Shown: positions 1 to 10,621, numbered from the stretch's first letter. The stretch: 49,763 nt of DNA from Chara braunii (GCA_003427395.1 BFEA01000117.1:779104-828866); one strand, 5' to 3'. Numbers and translations: made by a program. Notes: generated by a model not told the origin, from the sequence alone.

Positions 1-146
1 TTTTTTTTGATACATATACTCTACCGTTTTGGTAGATGTTGTGTAGTGGATTGTGAATGCTTTTGAGGCTTACATTTTTCAATTGTTTTACTCCCCACGA
101 ATAGATTGGAGCAAATTGTCCAAAAAATAAATAAAATTGTTTTAGT

Positions 147-338
147 CGAAGCCGGGTAATGGCGCTGGTAATTCGCTTTTTTGTATTCTGATAAGGGACG
201 CTGGGCCCGGTTCCCAGCCGTGTTGCTCCCCACGAATAGATTGGAGCATCGTCCTTATAAAAAAATAATAATAATAATAATAATAATAAAAATAATAATA
301 ATAATAAAAAAAAAAATAATAATAATAATAAAAATTGC
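147..338 (+). repeat. SINE-like hairpin repeat, copy 1
   Basis: The copy starts with an upstream module (GAAGCCGGGTAATGGC, from about 149). The core follows at 195-249, beginning GGGACGCTGGGCCCGG and ending TTGGAGCAT. The core folds as two hairpins, GCTGGG/CCCAGC and GCTCC/GGAGC. An A-rich tail of TAA/AAT units runs to about 338. The same module-core-tail order recurs at 5682-5878 and 41262-41418, which supports a retroposed element. No RNA polymerase III box is obvious, so the parent RNA is unknown. Confidence 0.65.
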
Positions 339-434
339 CATTGTGTAGAGATGCGAAATTTGCAAGGTGTTCCTTGAGTCCCTCGCACCAACATACCGGT
401 CAGAGGATCTGAAGATCGAGATCTAAAGGTTTGA

Positions 435-665
435 CGCAACGAGATCCTCGACAATGTCACTGACATCCACGCATGGGCAGAATGTTCGATAAGTGGCTTT
501 GACCGAAAGGGAGGCAAGTTTCCTTGGTTTCCTGGTTTTAGTGGTCTCCCATATTCACTCTGCCGGGTCGATCGCAAGTTCTGGGATGGGAGGCTCGGGA
601 TTATCGACTCTCCAACTCTGAGTGGAGGAGTCGAGCAGAACCTGGCGGGAAAACACAACTCCTGA
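435..665 (+). pseudogene. LINE endonuclease-like remnant
   Basis: A 76-codon open stretch without its own start ends at TGA 663-665. It reads RNEILDNVTDIHAW, then KGGKFPWFPGFSG and LCRVDRKFW. A tryptophan/phenylalanine patch followed by a hydrophobic-x-V-D-R segment resembles the late part of the LINE (APE-type) endonuclease, where an S-R-I/L-D-R motif is typical. The catalytic N-terminal part and the reverse transcriptase are not visible. The assignment rests on motif resemblance only; unrelated low-information sequence is possible. Confidence 0.35.
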
Positions 666-2640
666 CCCCTATCTATGATAAGTATGGAGTCCTTGGATTT
701 ATTGTGTGGGCTCAAGATGGGTCCCTCTCATGGCAACATGAGAGTTGAATCACTTCGCTATATGCTGGAAACGCCTTAGAGTTTGAAGTTCCACGTAAAT
801 ACAGAGAAGACGTTGCTTCGTGCCTTGCCACGTCTGGTCTGGTATCCCACCTACGCCTCGCGTTCACGAAACTCCCCATTCAACTGCATCTTGGAGACAT
901 GGTCGGAGATCTTCCACGGACTGGCTAAATCCAGTGATCTCCTTTCACGACAGGCAATGGTCCCCGGACGTGATAGAGTGTTGTGATAGAGGGGAAAATG
1001 GAATTGTCAGATTGCGTCCGTGAGAGGGAGTGGTCTCTGTGTGACCTGAAGAGGTTTACACGAGCGTGTTCCCAATGGTTCTGTCCGGATGAAGAGCAAC
1101 TACCCAATCCGAGTCCAAGAGAGTTTGCCCCCTCCTTAGTGCTACTACCCACCCAAGACAAAGGAACCGAATAGATAATCTGCGCCAGGTTATCCTGTAG
1201 ATGATGAGCGTGTTAACGTAACACCGTTCGAAATTGTTCTGCCGATTTCCAGTCCTTCTTGGCTGGGTCCCATAGGTCTTTGACTCGTGTGATTCCATAT
1301 TTGACCCGATTTTCCCAAGGAGAGTCTGAGCTAACATACACACAACCCTTCATATCTGTCACCCATCGATTACCAAAAATTGGTTGGTGCCGCCAGGGTT
1401 GCCGCCCCGAACGTTCGGTGGCCCCCGGGCCGACCCCCGGACATTCGGGCATTCGGGGACCCGTTCAGGGCCCGTCACCGCACCCGGTGGCATAGTCCTG
1501 CCTACTTCGTTTGAATTTTTTTTTTCTCTTTGACCAATTTTGTCATTTATCTGTGTTTCATTGGACTGAAACTTGTGGAATGAACCCAGTCGTATTGAGA
1601 AGCCAATCAGTGTTGTGATACACGTCCGAACCCACTGGACAAAATAATCAATGTCTCCAAAATCGATTATATGTCCATGACTCCATGCCGAGCATATGTG
1701 CACTTCCCCAGAGCATCGTAACTTCAAAGAAGAGAAGGAGGTAGTGGGGAGAAGAGACAGAGAGGAGGAGGAGAAGAAGAGTCACCGTCAATCATGCATG
1801 AAGTCTCTTCCCGCCCACTTCCTCCTCGGGCATTATCCCCCCCTGTTGGCACCTCAGCAATGCAGTCTCTCTCTGACATTCTCTGTCAGATACAGTGTGC
1901 AGGTCACAGCCGGGCGCCCATCCGCCATCCACATCAACAACCAATCAGGGAGGATGGTGCAGGTCTTCCTCACCTTCGTGGAGACGAGCAGCAGATCATA
2001 CACGATGTCACCAGGTAAGCCCAGGTAAGCTTCGCCTCAAACCCACTCCAGTCTCACAGTCTCGATCCTCCTCCTCCTAGCCCAACCTCAACACCAATGT
2101 CTATAGCTATGGCGGCAGTGGCCGCTCCAACATAATCTCCCCTGATGCCGTCGCCCACCCAGCAGCACTGGCCCCAGCATAAACTCCAGCAGCCTCGCGA
2201 TATCGTACTCGCATCAACCCAGCGCAAGGCAGAATGATCTCCCCTGTGGCTGGGTCAACACTATGTACTATTGACTCACGGTGACCAGCCTGCAGTCTTC
2301 TTGGGTCCGCAGCCCAGATGATCCGAAAACCAATGGCCCGGATGCAGTGGCCCGGATGCAGCGCAGTCCCAGCCTTCCCTTGTGTCCCACTTGGACTGGA
2401 ATCTTCTGGATACCTGCAGACAACCACTGATGTGCATCTGATCGACGGCCGTGGCTGACCGGCGGGTTGACTTTCACTTTGGGCCTGGAATCCCGTGCTT
2501 GGGTTGACTCTTTATTTTCCAAGAGTCAACAGACTCACGTTGGGGCACAGGACACAGCTTTCGACTCAGATCTTGGTGCGCCTTGACCCCTAGGCATTTT
2601 CTCAGAGATTTCTCAGGCTAGGGACGTGAGTTCTGACCCC
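666..2640. other. no recognisable gene
   Basis: Short overlapping open frames occur on both strands, but none carries a motif I recognise. A GC-rich block sits at about 1390-1500 and resembles the foldback element at 6371-6500 in starting CAGGGTTG, but a matching right end and target duplication are not clear. The rest looks like intron or intergenic sequence upstream of the first visible dynein exon. Confidence 0.5.
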
Positions 2641-2641
2641 T

Positions 2642-2709
<68 letters not shown>
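2641..2709. repeat. poly-T tract
   Basis: About 69 consecutive T. It could be the tail of a minus-strand retroposed element, but no element body is recognisable on its right side. Confidence 0.9.
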
Positions 2710-2712
<3 letters not shown>

Positions 2713-4026
2713 GGCACAGAAGCAAGTTCTTTAGATTGGAGCCATTGGTGGAGCAGATAGGAGTGTATGTTCGTACCATCACTCCTATCTGCGACTAACG
2801 GTGTTTCAAAGAAGAGAAAAGAAAACTTAGAAAAGAAAAAAAAAAACAAGTTCTTTTAGGCCGGTGGCGGCGGGAGCGTTACCGGGAGCACTCCGCCGCC
2901 CAGGCCTCCGAGAGCCGCGCGGTGGTGCTGGATGTTTCCTGATGCGGCGCGGTGGAGGGTGGTTGGAGGCAGGAGAGCAACAGCGTGGCAGGGTGAGCGG
3001 GTGACTACCATCGCCAGGCGAGTGGAGGGTGGGTGTTGGGGTGGAGGGGAGTGGTTAGACGGAGTTTATTGGGCTCTGCGTGGAGGAACATGAGAGGCGC
3101 CATCCTGCGACGCTGTGCTTTTGGTCGAAGAGGAGGAACATTATGAGGGCGTGTGAGAGGGGTACGGGGTGTGGAAGGGAGCAAGCTTTTACTAAGAGGA
3201 GGCGCGGTGGGGGATCATGGTTGCAAGGGCAGGAGGTAGGTTTGTGACGGGAGGGCGCAATTGCAAACAACAATACCCCCGTCATCTCTTTGGACTACCT
3301 GTGAGGGGCGGGTGGCAGGCTCAGCAGTTAGCCTCACAAAGATGTGGTTTGGGCTGCTGTGATGGTGGTTCAAGTGACGGTCCGTTTATCTTCATCGTCC
3401 GTCTTTTTTGAGGTGGTGGATTAGTATAGTTGACCACAGGTAGCCGGGTGCTTAAAACCCGATGAAGGACGCGGAGGTGAGGTTTGGTGGAGGTGGGGGG
3501 AGGGGCGGGGGGGGAGGAGGGGGTCATTGTTTTGTTTAGGGTAAGGTTCCTCTTCTTTGTACCCATCTAAAATTGCTGTGTTTCGATTACTAAAAGTCCT
3601 AGCATTGTGCTAATGACCCTTAAAGCTTGATTGGACGGTTTTTTTCAACGGTTTTCATGAACTCAAAGCCAGTGCTATCTCATCCTTTGACTCTCTGTTC
3701 AATATCTCCATACGATTCCAGATTCTGTAACTCATTTTGTTTTCTGACCTTGAATTGTTGTTTTGATCCTTACCGTATTTTTTTTCTTAGTTTAGGAACT
3801 TTAGGTGCCTAATTGGTTGAGTCTATTTTTGATCTATCTGCAAGAACTTGGAGCTTCAAAAATCAGATTGTAATATAGTAATATGCCTCCTATTTCGCCT
3901 TCTAAATTCATCCGCTTGGTTTTGTACATCTTAATCAGATTCCTAATTGGCCGTAATTTTTTTCCCTAGTTTAGTTGCCTAATTGGTTGAGTCTATCTTG
4001 ACCTGTGAGAAGATTGTAATACGCCT
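2710..4026. other. no recognisable gene
   Basis: A GC-rich, purine-skewed part (about 2860-3530, many GGCGG, GTGGAGGG and GGGGAGG runs) is followed by AT-rich sequence. The phrase CCTAATTGGTTGAGTCTAT occurs near 3808 and again near 3972, an imperfect local duplication. No coding signal is visible. Confidence 0.45.
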
Positions 4027-4148
4027 TCTGGACCCGTTTTCCAGCAGGTGATGCTCCCCATCAATAGATGGAGCCTCTCCTCAGGTGCTAGTGGTGTCTG
4101 CTCTTACCAGCACCACTAGCACTGGGAGGGAGTTAAAAAAAAAAAAAA
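4027..4148 (+). repeat. SINE-like hairpin repeat, three-hairpin subtype
   Basis: Lacks the first few bases but carries hairpin 1 (variant form CTGGA/TCCAG), hairpin 2 (GCTCC/GGAGC) and hairpin 3 (GTGCTAGTGGTG paired with CACCACTAGCAC around a CTGCTCTTACCAG loop). It ends in an A tract at 4135-4148. It is the same subtype as 13370-13524 and the minus copies at 6241-6345 and 9333-9480. Confidence 0.7.
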
Positions 4149-4559
4149 TGTCCAGCTTAATCGGATTCCTAATTGCTATAATTAGTTTGGTTGTACTTCA
4201 GGGTGTCCAATCTATAGTATTTTGTGAAATTTCTATGATCTGGATTCAGGGTGGGGGAGGCTGCATGGGTGGGCATTACACGTCCAGTTGGTGAAGGGGC
4301 TAGCCAGCTGGATGGGAATATGGTATGGCTGCGCTGTGGCGTGGTAAGTCCAGCCAGAGTGGGGTTAATAGGGTAGAAGGGGGACCTTGGGGGGATAACC
4401 CCACCTTGTTTGCTGTGACATTCTAATCTTGGCCAAGCCCTTAATTACTCAATTTTTTGTGGGATTTCAGCGCCAACGAATCTGAAACCAGGGCTGTGGT
4501 GATGCTTGGTGGTTCGGTCGATGCTGTGCTATCTGCCTTTCACTCTTATGCTTTCGGAT

Positions 4560-4880
4560 GACCGAACGGGAACGATGCTGGTCGGAGCTGCGGGTTTGGT
4601 CGTGCTGCCCTGTAACTCGAGCGTGACGAGGGTTTTGGAGGCCTGGTAAGAGGTTCCAGGAATTGCCCAGGGGGGCAGGCGGTTCTGTGGCTGTTTTGGG
4701 CTGTTATCAAGACGACGCTGGTCGGAGCCAAGGTGGGTCGTTCCACCCTGTAGCCTAACAAATGGGAGTCTTCTGAGACAGGTCGCGCTGCCTCATAACC
4801 TAGCAGTTGGGGTTGTGAGGCCTTGAAGAGCGTTGATATCGAGGAGGGAGGTCGAAGCCGGTTGAGGTTTGGATGGTTGA
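4560..4880. repeat. composite repeat (half-unit pair), isolated copy
   Basis: Two related half-units share ACGCTGGTCGGAGC, then a CTGCCCTGTAAC-like phrase, then GAGGCCTGGTAAGAG. The same pair recurs three times at 39880-41130 with roughly 480-bp spacing. On the minus strand the conserved phrases read as repeated peptides of the form LGYRxxRPTLAP. Stops interrupt the frames, so I treat it as a repeat rather than a gene. Confidence 0.6.
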
Positions 4881-4980
4881 GCGTCATCCACTCTGGTTTG
4901 GTTTTGCTGGTTCTTCTTAGGGCCTTAGTCATTAGTTACTCGGGCTTTCTCTAAGTTTTGTGCTGCCTAGACAAACTTCA

Positions 4981-5478
4981 TCTCGCAAATTATGTGGTGG
5001 AGGAGGTCGGCTTGTCGCGAGAAGATGGAGGTGCGCTACTACTCGTCGTGGGTCCTGGTGAGCCAATCCTTCTACTGCTCTTCTTCTGGCAAACCATGTG
5101 GTGGAGGAGGTCGGCTCGTCGCCTGAAGAAGAAAAGTAGAGATAGTTTGCAGAGATAGTTTGCAGGGATGTGCGACGGTAGGTAGGGCAATGAGTATAGG
5201 TGGCGAGAACAAGTTAGCTATGACTGATGGTTAAAAAATAAGATTAGCCTCTTAGCCGAAGCCGGGTAATGGCCCCGGGTGTGACTGGGTGGACTTAGTC
5301 TACTTCTATTCTTCTTCTTCGAACTACGTGGTGGAGGAGGTCGGCTCGTCGAAGGAAGACGAAGAGTTGAAGTCTGCCTTTAACCAGTATGGATTCGGGA
5401 GGTTGCTTGCCTACTGTTTTTATCTTCCGAACAATGTGGTGGAGGAGGTCGGCGCGTCCGAAGATGATGAAGAGTAGG
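4981..5478 (+). repeat. four dispersed copies of a GTGGTGGAGGAGGTCGGC unit
   Basis: Copies of about 35 bp lie near 4990, 5094, 5322 and 5434, each with GTGGTGGAGGAGGTCGGC followed by purine-rich sequence. In three copies the + strand reads VVEEVG followed by an acidic tail. The last two share one open frame of 62 codons (5289-5477), which stops right after the second acidic tail. No start context, splice pattern or known domain supports a gene. A CCGAAGCCGGGTAATGGCC module of the SINE-like family sits alone between the copies at about 5255. Confidence 0.5.
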
Positions 5479-5681
5479 GGGTTGTAGGGAAGTGGGAGGA
5501 TGGTTATTTTTGCAGCTCAAAAGGAGTTTTCCTCAAAAAAAGAGGTTCGTATAGTTCTTTCGTGCAGCTCAGAAAGAAACTTCTCATAGTTTTTCAGACC
5601 TTTTCAGACTTTTTCTGAATTTTAGCCTATCCCATGAGGTCCTTTGTCAAATTGGCTACTAATTGCTCATGATCCTATTCT

Positions 5682-5878
5682 CAGCCGAAGCCGGGTAACA
5701 ACCCCGGTATCTCAAGTTCTTCTGTACATGTTCCTTTTTTTTTTTTTCCCCTTCTGTACATGTTCTCAAATATGTTTCTAATGGGACGCTGGGCCCGGTT
5801 CCCAGCACGTGCAGCTCCCCACGAATAGATTGGAGCATTGTCCCCCCCCAAAAAAACAAACAAAAAAAAAAAAAAAGG
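5682..5878 (+). repeat. SINE-like hairpin repeat, two-hairpin subtype
   Basis: The upstream module is at 5682-5718 (GAAGCCGGGTAACAACCCCGG and following). The core starts at 5783 with GGGACGCTGGGCCCGG, and the two hairpins are intact. The A-rich tail with C interruptions runs to about 5878. The order and spacing match 41262-41418. Confidence 0.7.
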
Positions 5879-6240
5879 ACAGAAAGAGCACCAATGTTGT
5901 CCTGCAGAATGTGACCCACAAGGAGACAGGGTCTTTTTTTGGGGGGGTATAACTTTTTTTTTTTTTTTTTTTTTTTTTTGTGGGGGGGGGGGGGGGGTGA
6001 GGGGTAACTTTTTATAGTTGCAGTATGGGGCAAGATACAGTTGGCGACTTTGCAATTGCACTTGGGGCACCCTGCACCTGGCCAGAAAGCTGGGTTGTAT
6101 ACATTGCCCGAAGTGCAATTTGAAACTGTATAGTGCAAATACGACTCTTTTTTTTTTAATTAGAAACTCTCAGTTCTGGCTCCTGCCATTCTAGGGAGCG
6201 ACAATTATGACTCATTCTTGTGACTCCCACGTAGTTTTCC

Positions 6241-6345
6241 CTTTTTTTTTTTTTTTTTTACGCCGCCTTTAGTGCTAGCGGTGCTGGTAAGAGCAGGCAC
6301 CGCTAGCACCTGGCGAGAGCTCTGCCTGGGGAGAGGCTCCGTCGA
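6241..6345 (-). repeat. SINE-like hairpin repeat, minus copy
   Basis: A poly-T tract at 6241-6259 is the tail in reverse. Hairpin 3 reads GTGCTAGCGGTG/CACCGCTAGCAC. Relative to the copy at 4027-4148, one base pair has changed on both sides (T-A to C-G), which keeps the stem paired. The 5' part beyond about 6345 is degraded. Confidence 0.65.
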
Positions 6346-6362
6346 TTGATGAGGATACAGGG

Positions 6363-6508
6363 TCATAAGCAGGGTTGTCACGCGGGGATCCCCGGGGCCC
6401 AAGCCGGGGTAGGGGTCTGGAGCCGGGGTTGGGGGTGCCCACCCCCGGACCCCCGGACCCCCGCCGGGGCCCCGGGGCCGGGGCTCGACAACCCTGGGAC
6501 TCATAAGC
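6363..6508. mobile_element. GC-rich foldback element with 8-bp target duplication (hAT-like MITE)
   Basis: TCATAAGC occurs at 6363-6370 and again at 6501-6508, immediately outside a very GC-rich 130-bp segment. The segment's ends are inverted repeats (AGGGTTGTC on the left, GACAACCCT near the right end). The interior is CCCCGG-type sequence that would fold strongly. An 8-bp duplication and CAGGG-type ends are typical of non-autonomous hAT elements. The right inverted repeat sits four to five bases inside the duplication, so the ends are not perfectly symmetrical. Confidence 0.6.
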
Positions 6509-6760
6509 AAGTCTGACCCCTGTTTCTGGCCTTCGACCAAAAGTGACGACCCTTGTGCCGCCTGTCTGAACTGGGGTTTATTAAATTATCACACTTGGGA
6601 TTTTTCGTGCTTTTGAACTTCCTCGCCCGGGTTTGTGGCCAAAAGAGTGAGAATCTCTTGTGAGGAGTGATACTACTACTGACCTGTGTGTTTGTGTTTG
6701 TGTTCGTGTTTGTGTTTGTGTTTGTGGTTTCTTCCTCACGGGCACTTCCTGATGTTTCAG

Positions 6761-6966
6761 CTTGACCAAATGTACCAGCGGTCATTGTCATGGTTCATGC
6801 GTATGTACACAAGTGGAATGAAACGGACGTCTCTTTTGAACCCTGTGGAGGTCAAGGAGAGGCTCACATTTCTATCTAGCAAAATTACACTGTCACTTTA
6901 CCAGAGTGTGTCAAGCAGCCTTCAACGCAAACATCGGCTTCTTTTCGGGCTTTTGTTGGCTGTTAG
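6761..6966 (+). CDS. dynein heavy chain, exon at the AAA5-AAA6 junction (partial gene)
   Basis: Dynein heavy chains are the ATP-driven motors of cilia and of minus-end microtubule transport. The 206-bp exon lies between an acceptor (TGATGTTTCAG ending at 6760) and a donor (GTTAG|GTACGG). It encodes 68 codons plus two bases. It starts LDQMYQRSLSWFMRMY, the family's M-Y-Q-x-S-L-x-W-F motif, and ends LQRKHRLLFGLLLAVR, the family's conserved H-K-L-L-F-S-F-L-L-x-x-R segment. The split final Arg codon (AG|G) is completed by the exon at 16905, giving VRIMKAAGEI in frame. Earlier exons must lie left of this window or went undetected. Axonemal versus cytoplasmic type cannot be decided from these pieces. 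Confidence 0.88.
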
Positions 6967-7109
6967 GTACGGCAAAAAAAAAAAAAAAAAAAAAAAAAAA
7001 GGTACAGCAAGTTTCTGGCTTCAAAACAAGTTTTTAAAAAGGGATAATTTGCAAAATACCCCCATAATTTGAGATGAATGCCAAAATGCCCCTGAGAGAT
7101 GGGTGTAGA

Positions 7110-7180
7110 GCGGAATGCCAGTTTTTCGTAGGCAGACATTGATGCTCGATCTGCCATTGCAAACAAGAGATCTTTCCACT
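7110..7180 (-). pseudogene. LINE ORF2 fragment
   Basis: Minus-strand translation reads SCLQWQIEHQCLPTKNW. This aligns without gaps to SLQRQVEHRCLPTNDW of the LINE 3' end at 11972, sharing about 11 of 16 positions. In plant LINEs this type of segment lies just before the RT-associated zinc-binding domain. Flanking sequence shows no further LINE similarity, so only a small relic remains. Confidence 0.5.
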
Positions 7181-7415
7181 CCACCTATTCCTATACAGAG
7201 GACCCCTGTTAGCATAGCCACCTCCCACACTCAGGGGGATGCATGTTGCCCCCTACCCTAATTTGTGGTGGTCATGGCGTAGGGCGGGTTTACCCGTTAG
7301 GGCGGGCCGCAGACGCAAATACAGAGCATTTTGCCAGTAGTTCTGCGTCCTATCTATTTCCCCACCCCCATCGACCAACAGCAGTGTCTATGCCCAGCCC
7401 TCTCCCACCTACCAC

Positions 7416-7540
7416 ACACAACACACACACACACACACACACACATGAAAGTCCGTCAAAACAGTCTGGCACAGTCCGACCAAACAGTCATATGCTTTCG
7501 TTGACTAATATGACAACAAACACACACACACACACATGAT
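7416..7540. repeat. CA microsatellites
   Basis: Two (CA)n tracts at about 7417-7445 and 7519-7536 are separated by unique sequence. Confidence 0.85.
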
Positions 7541-7611
7541 GTTTAAAGACCCTAACAATGCCAATCGGGGTTAGCAAGCTGACTATCTTCGTTGATTGGC
7601 ATCAATCAAGT

Positions 7612-7690
7612 GTGCAGCCGGCGGGGCTTGAACCCGCCATGTCCTGAATGCCACTTGCATGCCCAACCAACTGAGCTAGGCCGCTTGCTG
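7612..7690 (-). repeat. tRNA-like sequence (tRNA pseudogene or SINE head)
   Basis: On the minus strand an A-box (TAGCTCAGTTGG) is followed by a D-stem pair GCTC/GGGC and a B-box arm GGCGGGTTCAAGCCCCGCC with a perfect stem. GCGGCC and GGCTGC can pair as an acceptor stem. The anticodon arm is irregular, with only a 5-base loop inside ATGC/GCAT, so a working tRNA is unlikely. I see no poly-A tail. Confidence 0.5.
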
Positions 7691-7761
7691 TTGCTGCAGC
7701 CAACTTTTGGCTGAGACCTTTTGTTTTGTTACCTGGTAGTACTCCCCACCGACCCTCATTC

Positions 7762-7798
7762 CGTCAATTCCGTCAATTCCGTCAATTCCGTCAATTTT
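7762..7798. repeat. 9-bp tandem repeat (CCGTCAATT, four units)
   Basis: Four near-perfect copies of CCGTCAATT, the last ending TTTCC. Confidence 0.9.
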
Positions 7799-7950
7799 CC
7801 CTAGGGCACTCCCACTCCCTCCATGCAACCTCAGTGTCGACCACTCGGGACTATCATCCATCTACCACCTACTTCGCGAGATGTGTGTTGTCATTTTTGC
7901 TATACACAACTCCACAAAAAAATGCACAACTGCACCAGACTGTCTCGCCG

Positions 7951-7951
<1 letters not shown>

Positions 7952-7999
<48 letters not shown>

Positions 8000-8000
8000 N

Positions 8001-8049
<49 letters not shown>

Positions 8050-8050
8050 G
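7952..8050. repeat. GA microsatellite with G run
   Basis: (GA)n of about 88 bp containing one N (8000), ending in a run of G. Open frames through it are low-complexity artefacts. Confidence 0.95.
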
Positions 8051-8500
8051 ATTGCGCTAGTCCTGCATCTGAGCTCAGGGGCAGCATGGATAGATGGCCA
8101 TTTGTGTTTTGTTCCATCACAGGCTGCCCCGGCCCAGGGAATGGGCTCAGTGGGCGTTGTACATGTAGAGGGGCAAACAGAAAAGATGCCCGGTACGTAA
8201 AGGGCCATTTGCAGAAATGTGCCAGCTCAGGGAACGGCCTCAGGCTTTGAACAGCTACAGGGGCCAACAGAAATATTGCCATGTACCGGTAGGGGGCATG
8301 GGTCCAGCGGCGAGAAATGCAGGGGCATATGGACAACTTGCACAGGGCCCGGTAAGGGTATATGTGAAAGATGGCAGGTCCAGTTGGTACTTGGGGTATC
8401 TCGCAAAGTTTCATGACTCGCATAGGGGCCTTTCACCATACCCATGCCTTTTAGGGGTATATGACCCAATTCCCCAACTTTCAGGGGCATTTCAACAATT
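8051..8500. repeat. degenerate periodic AGGGGCA-type repeat
   Basis: Short phrases such as AGAGGGGCAAACAG, AAAGGGCCATTTGC, ACAGGGGCCAACAG, CAGGGGCATATGG and CAGGGGCATTTC recur at intervals of roughly 30-50 bases, often followed by A/T and a purine-rich spacer. This looks like a heavily diverged minisatellite. No coding content is recognised. Confidence 0.35.
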
Positions 8501-8830
8501 TCGTCCCCCTCCAAAAGAAGAAAATCCAAGAAAAACGATAAGAAAAGCCTGAAAGCCTAAAACAAGCCCATAACCGACAATGATAAGTGACTCCTCACCT
8601 GACCTGATCATGCTCCAACAACCGCTCCAACACGTGAACCAGACTAAATATTTAATCGATGCAGGCATTGCAGGCTGAACAAATCGATGAAGCCTAGCAG
8701 AAATCTTTTCTCACCAAACTTAATGGCATATATACGTCATAAATCTTACATCAAACAAAAACAAAAACAAAAACAAAAAAACAAAAAAATCTTACATCAA
8801 AGGTCCACAACACAAAAACAAAATTATCAC

Positions 8831-9003
8831 ACGAACGAGCCCAGCTCAGTTGGTACACCCATGAACTGTGGAAATACAGACCCATGTTCAAATCCTGCTT
8901 TCCTGCTTTGGACCTTGATGAATGGAATAAACCATTCTGAATTACCAAGGGCCGGTCCGATATCCCAAGGCCGTCGCCCTTAAAAAAAAAAAAAAAAAAA
9001 ATC
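8831..9003 (+). mobile_element. tRNA-derived SINE with target duplication
   Basis: The body begins ACGAACGAGCCCAGCTC, with A-box AGCTCAGTTGG and B-box TGTTCAAATCC (8885-8895), so it has a tRNA-like head. An unrelated body and a poly-A tail (about 8982-9001) follow. AAATTATCAC flanks it at 8821-8830 and 9004-9013, a 10-bp target-site duplication. The surrounding sequence also contains an older local repeat (ACATCAAAGGTCC near 8794 and 9029). Confidence 0.8.
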
Positions 9004-9332
9004 AAATTATCACTACTTCAATCTAACATCAAAGGTCCCACCATCCACGAGATCACATTATCACAACTTCACAAGAAAAATCAGGCATTTACACACTTGT
9101 CTGCGAGTGACCGCGCAACTAAGTTGTCCGCGAGTAACCACGCGACTAAGGCTCTATCACAAGGTTGTGGAGCTTTCATCCCAGTTGAGCTGATGCGTCT
9201 AGGCGTGAAGCCCACCACGAAGCTGTCTCGACAATCCAGGATCAAATGCACAGTAGCAATAGCAAGTCCACATGACTGTAAGGATAGATGGGACAACGGA
9301 GACCCGGATTGACAAGTGACAAGACCACAGCC

Positions 9333-9588
9333 CTTTTTTTTCTTTTTTTTTTAATTTACAAACAACACCCACGCGAGTGTTAGTGCTGCTGATAAGAGCA
9401 GACACCATTAACACCTGGGGAGAGGCTCCATCTATTGGTTGGGAGCATCACCTGCTGGAAAGCAGCGGGTCCAGCGTCCCATATACAAAAAGGAGAATGT
9501 GTGAGAATGTCTGAGAAAAATGGGGACAGTGACTGGGGGGCCTGCCATCATTGATTGCCCTGCACGCCAGGGGATTGACTGAGCAGGG
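9333..9588 (-). repeat. SINE-like hairpin repeat plus upstream module, minus copy
   Basis: Read on the minus strand, a module CTGCTCAGTCAATCCCC with a following TGCAGGGCAAT lies at 9588-9553. The hairpin core starts at 9480 (GGGACGCTGGACCCG) and continues through hairpins 2 and 3 to an A-rich tail at about 9350-9333. The same module precedes the core at 13284 and 24244, so module and core are probably parts of one longer unit. Confidence 0.6.
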
Positions 9589-9720
9589 CCCTAGGAACAA
9601 TGATTGGAATTCTCTGTGTTACAAGATGTTGGTCTGATCTGGCACCCCAATGGGGTGAAGAAGCATATCTCTACCCAACTCTATCGTTATTCATATCATT
9701 CATATCATTCATGTATCAAT

Positions 9721-9772
9721 GGGACGCTGGACCCGGTTTCCAGCAGGTGCCGCTCCACACCAATAGATGGAG
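9721..9772 (+). repeat. SINE-like hairpin repeat, truncated
   Basis: GGGACGCTGGACCCGGTTTCCAGC and the second hairpin region are present. The sequence then diverges after GATGGAG, without hairpin 3 or a tail. Confidence 0.6.
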
Positions 9773-10011
9773 AAGCCCGGCAGATAAAGCCCTCAATTCT
9801 GACGGTTCTCTTACCACTGTCGGGGTAAAGAGCTTAAACAAGGGCTTTTTTTGCCAAAAAAAAAAAAGAAAAAAAAAGGAAAAAAAAAGAAAAAAAAAAA
9901 AGAAAAAGAAAAAGAAAAGAGAATGCAACCAATCATCCAGATAATGAAAATTGAAATCAATCATAGATATTGATTGACAAATAGGGAAAAGATGAAACAC
10001 TCATACATTAA

Positions 10012-10154
10012 ACCGCCACTACACGGCCCCAGTCTTGCTGAAAAGAAACTCCTCGCCTATCCGGAAAACTCGGCGCCGATGCGTCGTTGATAAAATAGAT
10101 CGTCGTCCTGCATCCCTTTTCAGCCTCTGACACGGCCCCACGTGTACTGGTGGT
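10012..10154. mobile_element. TTAA-flanked short inverted-repeat element
   Basis: Left end ACCGCCACTAC at 10012 and right end GTACTGGTGGT at 10144-10154, flanked by TTAA at 10008-10011 and 10155-10158. The interior resembles that of 35330-35499 (CCCCA, a purine-rich AAAAGGAAACTC-like stretch and TTGATAAA in the same order). TTAA duplications are typical of piggyBac and Kolobok superfamilies. It has no coding capacity. Confidence 0.75.
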
Positions 10155-10621
10155 TTAAAAGAGAAAAAAAAATGAGGGACCACAAAATTGAAAAAAATTG
10201 CACAAGATGAACACCAGCAATAGAATTTTGAATTTTTGAGTAAAACGCGAGTGAGGGACCACAAAAAAGAAAAAAATTGCACAAGTTGAGCAACACATGT
10301 TTCAACCATCATGCGAGAGAATAGTAGAGATTGCCATCTTGAGGAGGTTTATTTATGTTGTGAGCTTAAGGAAAGATTACCTCCTTAAGTAGTGAAACTT
10401 ATTGCCTCATCCTACCCTCATTCCAGCTATTCTAACTTTTTGACTTGCGGACACGATTTCCATACACCTTATTGCAATGTGTGTCCTATTGCTGCCGTGC
10501 TGCCATGCTATCCATTGAGGTTGCATCATTTCACATCATATGTCAGCATCGCAAGTAGATTATAAGTCCGGACAATCACATTGTTGATACAATATCACAG
10601 TAGTTGGGGAGCAAAGACGAC

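Noticed and set aside
7726-8423. Frames of 100-184 codons around 8000
   Set aside because: Produced by the (GA)n microsatellite and a single N.
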